Of a stretch of DNA of 64,000 bases, positions 59,574 through 64,000 are shown one piece after another. Numbering within the stretch: position 1 is the stretch's first letter; each line of letters starts with the position of its first letter. Below the pieces are notes generated by a model. That model saw nothing but the letters and a program-made list of their open reading frames with translations. It was not told the DNA's origin and ran no database searches. The stretch spans positions 124,001-188,000 of the forward strand of contig WRDF01000002.1 of the NCBI GenBank assembly GCA_009783565.1, written 5' to 3'. Both the position numbers and the translations under genes were made by a program. This DNA is from Rikenellaceae bacterium. Its GTDB lineage: Bacteria > Bacteroidota > Bacteroidia > Bacteroidales > Rikenellaceae.

Positions 59574-60023
59574 ATGGAGTGGCTGGCGGAATATGGATAT
59601 ATCGGACTGTTTTTCGGTGCGTTTTTGGCGGCGACGCTCATTCCGCTGAGTTCCGATATATTGCTGGTGGCGTTGCTGGCGACCGGGGCCGATCCGGTTA
59701 AAGCAGTGGCGGCGGCGGCAGTGGGCAACTGGCTCGGCGGACTTTCGTCGTATGGGCTGGGCTATCTGGCCAAATGGCAATGGTTGGAGAAATGGTTCGG
59801 GGTAACAGAGGCAAAACTGGAACGGCAGCGAGCGCGGATCATACGCTATGGCTCGTGGATCGCGCTGTTCACGTGGCTGCCCCTGATAGGAGATATAATG
59901 GCTGTCGGGCTAGGATTCTATCGCGTTTCGTTCTGGAAGACGGCAGTGTTCATGTTCATCGGCAAGTCGGTGCGCTTCGTGATGTGGGCGATATTATTTC
60001 ATCATTTCGGGCTCTATTTTTAG
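59574..60023 (+). CDS. YqaA/DedA-related membrane protein
   Basis: A 149-residue protein with about four TM helices. The N-terminal EYGYIGLFFGAFLAATLIPLSS and the later WLPLIGDIMAVGLGFYR match the YqaA branch of the SNARE-associated/DedA (VTT) family, some members of which scramble or flip lipids. A start further upstream is not supported. Confidence 0.83.
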   Translation: MEWLAEYGYIGLFFGAFLAATLIPLSSDILLVALLATGADPVKAVAAAAVGNWLGGLSSYGLGYLAKWQWLEKWFGVTEAKLERQRARIIRYGSWIALFTWLPLIGDIMAVGLGFYRVSFWKTAVFMFIGKSVRFVMWAILFHHFGLYF

Positions 60024-60087
60024 GGGTTATTTGCTTTTTACGTAAATATTGTTTATCTTACCGACGCTAACCAATACAAATATCTCT

Positions 60088-61785
60088 ATGAAAAGAGCAG
60101 CGTTTTATTCATGCGTGGCATTTCTGACAGGGGTTTTCCTTGCTTCCTGCGCTCACGACCCATCTATCGAGCGGGAGCACATGCCCGCCGAAAGTATCTT
60201 AACCGCTACCGGACAGGCCTTTATGGAGTCTATCCGCGCTCTTCCCGATTGGGAGACAGATTGGCGGCGAATTTCTAAGAGCGGCACTCCTGTACCGAAC
60301 GAGGCGACCCTCCACTTCGGCTACGGGGAAGCTCACTACCTACTCCCCGTTGTCAACGGGCGAGAGATCACTCATTTGGCGTTGTATCAATTCATTCCTT
60401 ATTATGCGGGCGAAGAGATCACGCATGTCGAGTTGCAAAAACCCGTTATCCTTGACAAGGCTGCTTTGGAGAGCAGCACTATCGCATGGTCGGTGCAAAA
60501 CGGCAGGATCGGCGAGAGATGGCGGGAACTCGGATATAAGTTTTCAGTGGAGGGCAAGCAGCCCGAAGATGCGGTAGCCTTGACAAGGTCGTCAGCCTCT
60601 CCTCCCGGCCAGGGCGGAGGAGCGTATTTGGCGAATATATCTTTTAATTTTTATTTCAACTTACAGTTTTTCCAGTTGTATATTGTAGATGTAATAAAGT
60701 TACACCCTCTGATTTTACATATGTCACTTACCGCAACCTATTTAAAATACCGGCATTTTCTTGATCATCTCAGTTTTACTCCTTGTACAGATCCGAAAAA
60801 GGCTTATCTGCTTATTGCGGGTAGAGTATCAAATGGGGGACCACTTGCACTGCCTACCGGAGTCTCGCCTGGAATGGCTACGGACATAGTTGCGTATTTC
60901 TTGGAATATATGGCGCGGGAATTGCGGTTATATACAGGATTTGCTTCGATTGAGTATGGCAGCCCAGCGATTCAGACCTTAAGTCCTCCATATACTCCTC
61001 CTCCTCTTCCGGGTCTTGGTGATCCTCCGGTAGGTGGCTGGATACCTCCTATCTCTCCCCCTTACGATCCCGGTGTACTTACCATAGAAGTAGAGGAAAC
61101 AAATTGCGCTCCCTCTCTGGTGTTTTCTTCTACTGTTACAAGCCTGATGGAGGCGAACTTCAATTCGGCGGTGAACAATCCGAATGCGATGCAGAGTTTT
61201 ATCGACATGTACAAAGATGCCGGTGCCGAATATTCGGTGTCATTATATAAGGATCATGTCACACAAGAATGGAAGATTCATAACCTTCAAACAGGCACGA
61301 TCAATGATGTTAATATTGTTATTTGCCCGAATACGGCGGCGACAATTCATAATCATACGGGAAACGGAACGAACTGCTACCCTCATACCGTTAGCGATGT
61401 TTTCCAGTTTGCCCACGCGACTACTGTCTCGCCTGAAATGAGAGTATCGTTTGTCGTTACGCCGATAGGGTCGGTTTACGCCTTATTTGCGTTTAATCCT
61501 TTCAATGCTCAGGCTTTCTATACGACTCATCACGCCAATGAGGCGGCTATCAACCAAGAATTTCTTGATTTATTCGCTCAGTTCTTTGTTTTAACTGACG
61601 CTACGACTTCTCCGGCCGATGTCGAAGCCGTACTTCTTCATGCTTTGGCTCATATATTGGTCAAGTATAACACAGGTATGGCAATCATGCGGTTTGAGCT
61701 GGGCGAAGGATACAGAGCGAGAGAGACTGAGGTCACTTACACCGGCGGAAACATAACCGCGGTGAACTTCACGAAATGTCAATAA
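60088..61785 (+). CDS. Large lipoprotein, unknown, with HxH-type C-terminal motif
   Basis: A 565-residue lipoprotein (lipobox FLASCAHD, Cys about 21). The N-terminal half contains a beta-rich domain with LHFGYGEAHYLLPVVNG and a hydrophobic stretch (FNFYFNLQFFQLYIVDVIKL). A Pro-rich linker (about 310-345) leads to a C-terminal domain with TIHNHTGNGTNCYPHTVSDVFQF, which resembles the HxH...T/SxxD metal site of JAB/MPN proteases. That resemblance is weak. No family recognised. Confidence 0.6.
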   Translation: MKRAAFYSCVAFLTGVFLASCAHDPSIEREHMPAESILTATGQAFMESIRALPDWETDWRRISKSGTPVPNEATLHFGYGEAHYLLPVVNGREITHLALYQFIPYYAGEEITHVELQKPVILDKAALESSTIAWSVQNGRIGERWRELGYKFSVEGKQPEDAVALTRSSASPPGQGGGAYLANISFNFYFNLQFFQLYIVDVIKLHPLILHMSLTATYLKYRHFLDHLSFTPCTDPKKAYLLIAGRVSNGGPLALPTGVSPGMATDIVAYFLEYMARELRLYTGFASIEYGSPAIQTLSPPYTPPPLPGLGDPPVGGWIPPISPPYDPGVLTIEVEETNCAPSLVFSSTVTSLMEANFNSAVNNPNAMQSFIDMYKDAGAEYSVSLYKDHVTQEWKIHNLQTGTINDVNIVICPNTAATIHNHTGNGTNCYPHTVSDVFQFAHATTVSPEMRVSFVVTPIGSVYALFAFNPFNAQAFYTTHHANEAAINQEFLDLFAQFFVLTDATTSPADVEAVLLHALAHILVKYNTGMAIMRFELGEGYRARETEVTYTGGNITAVNFTKCQ

Positions 61786-61803
61786 TTCGAAGCCATTATA
61801 GCG

Positions 61804-61831
61804 AAAAGCCATCCCCGTGAGGATGGCTTTT
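61804..61831 (+). terminator. Intrinsic terminator after the large lipoprotein gene
   Basis: AAAAGCCATCC / GGATGGCTTTT (61804-61814, 61821-61831), loop CCGTGA, followed by T-rich sequence. Confidence 0.85.
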
Positions 61832-61873
61832 TGTTTTTTATCGAGGTGGCGAGCAGGATTTAATAAAAATGAT

Positions 61874-61881
61874 TATCTTTG
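61874..61881 (+). promoter_or_regulatory. -7 box of the rpsF-rpsR-rplI operon
   Basis: TATCTTTG, 76 nt before the rpsF ATG. The leader contains a small hairpin, GGC-GAAA-GCC (61907-61916), in the position where S6:S18 autoregulatory leaders occur; that role is not shown. Confidence 0.55.
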
Positions 61882-61956
61882 CAGTCGCGAATTTTTGTAA
61901 AAAGCGGGCGAAAGCCGGACAAAAGAACGCGTAAAACCAACAAATAACAAACACAA

Positions 61957-62340
61957 ATGAGCAATTACGAAACCGTTTTCATTGCCACTCCCGTGCTCTC
62001 GGATGCGCAGGTGCAGGAGATTTTCGGCAAATTCCAGGGTGTCATCACCGAGAACGGCGGTCAGATCGTGAACAAAGAGGACTGGGGGCTGAAAAAACTC
62101 GCATATCCGATCCAGAAAAAGACCACCGGTTTCTACTTCTTCATCGAATTCACGAGTGAAGGCGACATCATCGACAAACTCGAAACGATGTATCGCCGCG
62201 ACGAGCGCGTGATCCGCTTCCTGACGTTCAAGCAGGATAAAAGTGCGTTCGAATACTCGGAAAAACGCCGCAACAAGCTGGCAGGAAAACCTGCCCAAGC
62301 GGCCACCGAAACACACAACGAAACCAAAACAGAAGAGTAG
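61957..62340 (+). CDS. rpsF: 30S ribosomal protein S6
   Basis: A 127-residue S6 with the ferredoxin-like fold: [13 protein letters not shown] at the start, [23 protein letters not shown] in the middle, [14 protein letters not shown] near the end. The C-terminal tail is Lys/Glu/Thr rich and longer than minimal S6. It binds S18 in the 30S platform. First gene of the operon. Confidence 0.96.
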   Translation: MSNYETVFIATPVLSDAQVQEIFGKFQGVITENGGQIVNKEDWGLKKLAYPIQKKTTGFYFFIEFTSEGDIIDKLETMYRRDERVIRFLTFKQDKSAFEYSEKRRNKLAGKPAQAATETHNETKTEE

Positions 62341-62346
62341 AAGACA

Positions 62347-62619
62347 ATGGCACAGCAACAATCATCAGAGATAAGATACCTTAATCCGGTAACGGTCGAG
62401 GTCAAGAAGAAAAAATATTGCCGCTTCAAAAAGCTGGGCATAAAGTATGTCGATTACAAAGACCCGGAGTTTTTGAAAAAGTTCCTTAACGAGCAGGGGA
62501 AAATACTTCCCCGCCGCTTGACCGGAACGTCGCAGAAATTCCAGAAGAAAGTGGCTCAGGCGGTTAAGCGTGCGCGTCACCTCGCTCTGTTGCCGTTCGT
62601 AACCGACATGATGAAATAA
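62347..62619 (+). CDS. rpsR: 30S ribosomal protein S18
   Basis: A 90-residue S18. [25 protein letters not shown] and [32 protein letters not shown] are diagnostic. One cysteine remains (YCRF); the full C+ zinc set is absent. 6 nt after rpsF. Confidence 0.97.
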   Translation: MAQQQSSEIRYLNPVTVEVKKKKYCRFKKLGIKYVDYKDPEFLKKFLNEQGKILPRRLTGTSQKFQKKVAQAVKRARHLALLPFVTDMMK

Positions 62620-62633
62620 GTAAGGAGGAAGCT

Positions 62634-63074
62634 ATGGAAGTGATACTTTTGAAAGACGTGGAGAAACTGGGTTACAAGAACGACGTGGTGAGCGTCAAGC
62701 CCGGTTATGCAAATAATTTCCTCATCCCGCAAGGGTTTGCCAAGGCGGCGACAGCATCGGCGAAGAAAGTGCTGGCCGAGAATCTGCGCCAGCAATCGCA
62801 CAAAGAAGCGAAGCTCGTGGGCGATGCCGAAGCGATGGCAGGACGATTGGGTGCGATCGCACTGGTAATCCCGATGAAAGCCGAAGAAGGAAAGATATTC
62901 GGTTCGGTGACTTCGACCATATTGGCGGAGGCATTGGCAGCAAAGGGCGTGGAGGTCGACCGTCGCAACATCACGGTCGAACCTGTGAAGACGCTCGGCG
63001 AGTACGAGGCCGTCGTGAAGCTTTATAAGACGATCACCGCTCCGGTACAATTCACGGTGATCGCGGAAGAATAA
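62634..63074 (+). CDS. rplI: 50S ribosomal protein L9
   Basis: A 146-residue L9. The N-terminal RNA-binding domain MEVILLKDVEKLGYKNDVVSVKPGYANNFLIPQG is followed by the connecting helix and the C-terminal domain with KIFGSVTSTILAEAL. The gene is preceded by AAGGAGGAAG, an unusually clear ribosome binding site for this genome. Ends the operon at a strong terminator. Confidence 0.97.
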   Translation: MEVILLKDVEKLGYKNDVVSVKPGYANNFLIPQGFAKAATASAKKVLAENLRQQSHKEAKLVGDAEAMAGRLGAIALVIPMKAEEGKIFGSVTSTILAEALAAKGVEVDRRNITVEPVKTLGEYEAVVKLYKTITAPVQFTVIAEE

Positions 63075-63101
63075 GAGACGAGAGCTATTTTTTACGTGAT
63101 A

Positions 63102-63141
63102 AAAGAAGCCCTGCATAACATAAGTTATGCAGGGCTTCTTT
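63102..63141. terminator. Bidirectional terminator after rplI
   Basis: A perfect 18-bp stem, AAAGAAGCCCTGCATAAC / GTTATGCAGGGCTTCTTT, loop ATAA. A-rich on one side and T-rich on the other, serving rplI and the convergent META gene. Confidence 0.9.
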
Positions 63142-63144
63142 ATA

Positions 63145-63154
63145 GCACACGCGT
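63145..63154. repeat. Short GCACACGCGT tract at the META gene stop
   Basis: A 10-nt alternating tract three bases from the stop triplet of the minus-strand META gene. No CCTGCCG or GTCATTGCGG part accompanies it. Confidence 0.45.
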
Positions 63155-63157
63155 TTG

Positions 63158-63583
63158 TTACCGTTTCTCGAAAGTCATTTTCAACTCGTTCTCGGAGAAG
63201 AGCATCAGCGTGCGCCCGAAAATCTTATAACTGTCGATCGTACCCAATATTCGCAAAAAACGATCCTCGGCCGCCTGATCGAGGCACATCATGCGCGTCG
63301 TAGCGAGCGGGCCGAACGCGAGAGCACCCGCGCCGGCCGAACTCTCGTACGTGCCCGTGACGCGGTTGCAAAAGCCCATGCCCGCAACGTTGCCATTTGC
63401 GGCGAACGAGAGCGTGAACCGGTTATCGACCGGCGTGACCCGATCGTTCTCGATGCGCGTGAGTTGCCACTCACCGCTACCGCCCAGCGGTGCGGTGCGA
63501 CCTGCGCGCTTGCCACAGTTGCAACACGATGTCGCAGTTAGCAGCACGGCGGCAAGCATCAGAATTCCCATAAGTTTTTTCAT
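63158..63583 (-). CDS. META domain lipoprotein (HslJ-like)
   Basis: A 141-residue protein. Lipoprotein signal (LTATSCCNCG, Cys about 20), then one META domain with WQLTRIENDRVTP, NVAGMGFCNRVTGTYE, the conserved TRMMCLDQAAEDRFLRIL and a closing LMLFSENELKMTFEKR. The family is linked to stress and novobiocin resistance in E. coli HslJ, but its biochemical role is unclear. A second META gene lies upstream. Confidence 0.88.
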   Translation of the reverse strand: MKKLMGILMLAAVLLTATSCCNCGKRAGRTAPLGGSGEWQLTRIENDRVTPVDNRFTLSFAANGNVAGMGFCNRVTGTYESSAGAGALAFGPLATTRMMCLDQAAEDRFLRILGTIDSYKIFGRTLMLFSENELKMTFEKR

Positions 63584-63692
63584 GTTACTCAGTTACTTTA
63601 AACATAGGGTTTATTCACACAAAGTTATAGTGAACAAACCCTATATCAGGTGGTTTATACATCGGCAAATAAAAACGTAGCCGCATAGCGAC

Positions 63693-64000
63693 TTACTGTA
63701 CCGCTTGGAGCACCGGACGGAATTTCAGAACCGTATGGTCGCTCTTTATTTTCAGATGCAGTTTGTCCTCATGTACCTCGACCTCATCGACATCTTCGAG
63801 CAGGCGCAGATATTTGTGTTCGAACTCCATGATATGGTCGAGACACATCATCATGGTGCCGGCCATCATACCGAAATTGATACCGTGAGGTTCTTTCAGT
63901 TCGAACGGACCGAAGTATCTGTTGCAGCCGCTAGACCCCGATACCTGGTTGGTCTCTGCATTGAACGTCATAGTAACACTTGCGGGAGGTGTTTCAGTGA
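63693..64000 (-). CDS. META domain protein, C-terminal part (truncated by window edge)
   Basis: The minus-strand frame is open through the window end: residues TETPPASVT precede the internal Met at 63971, so that Met is not the start. The visible part has MTFNAETNQVSGSSGCNRYFG, MMAGTMMMCLDHIMEFEHKYLRLL and a final DHTVLKFRPV, which are META-domain features. It is a paralogue of the neighbouring gene at 63158-63583. Confidence 0.82.
   Translation of the reverse strand, partial: TETPPASVTMTFNAETNQVSGSSGCNRYFGPFELKEPHGINFGMMAGTMMMCLDHIMEFEHKYLRLLEDVDEVEVHEDKLHLKIKSDHTVLKFRPVLQAVQ

Noticed and set aside
63693-63971. Complete small gene starting at 63971
   Set aside because: The frame continues to the window edge with META-like sequence, so 63971 is an internal Met of a longer gene.

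Overview
The window looks like a chromosomal segment of a member of the Bacteroidota, most likely order Bacteroidales. The evidence is: promoters of the Bacteroidetes type (TTTG - about 19 nt - TAnnTTTG) before many genes and little purine-rich Shine-Dalgarno sequence; porin O/P, a DUF4290 protein, tandem OmpH/Skp genes beside bamA, a very short 2[4Fe-4S] ferredoxin, and an Rnf operon led by an rseC-like gene. GC is moderate to high, except for three AT-rich restriction-modification (R-M) loci. Genus is not claimed; a Rikenellaceae-like gut bacterium is a guess.

Layout. 1-5.3 kb: end of recG, a DUF3108 protein, a coiled-coil membrane protein, then rny, a probable 6S RNA, zapA and a small coiled-coil protein on the minus strand. 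5.3-12 kb: GH29 fucosidase, rimO, an S9 peptidase lipoprotein and an MscS channel. 12-18.9 kb: tRNA(CAU), truB and queA, with one type II R-M system between truB and queA and a second between queA and a ROK gene. 18.9-27 kb: cysQ, a DASS transporter, two CYTH-like proteins, a lamin-tail lipoprotein, porin O/P and a DUF937-OmpA protein. 27-34 kb: uppS, bamA, two skp/ompH genes, an aminotransferase and a GNAT. 33.8-36.6 kb: fabG and maoC with a third R-M system (HNH nuclease plus D12-class adenine methylase) packed between them. 36.8-49.6 kb: histidine kinase, TPR-like protein, tRNA-Thr, ORF6N protein, ftsY, GT9, ferredoxin, a glycine-zipper lipoprotein, a sigma-54-type regulator without an HTH, DUF4290, GT2, mscL, AraC regulator and ugd. 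49.7-56.7 kb: rseC-rnfBCDG-rnfE-rnfE-rnfA. 56.8-64 kb: an Omp85-like protein, other envelope proteins, rpsF-rpsR-rplI and two META-domain genes.

Two themes stand out. First, the Rnf operon is unusual: rnfE is tandemly duplicated and RnfG carries two FMN-binding domains, so the complex could hold extra cofactors or use alternative subunits. Second, a composite intergenic repeat recurs through the window. It combines a CACACGCGTGTG-like palindrome lying on or next to a stop codon, often a CCGGCCTGCCGG-like hairpin a few bases further on, and often a GTCATTGCGG...CCGCAATGAC palindrome. The palindrome-hairpin unit mostly points the same way as the gene it follows. I know of no named element with this structure. 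A transcript-end or chromosome-structuring role is inference.

No CRISPR array, prophage, transposase or rRNA gene was seen.
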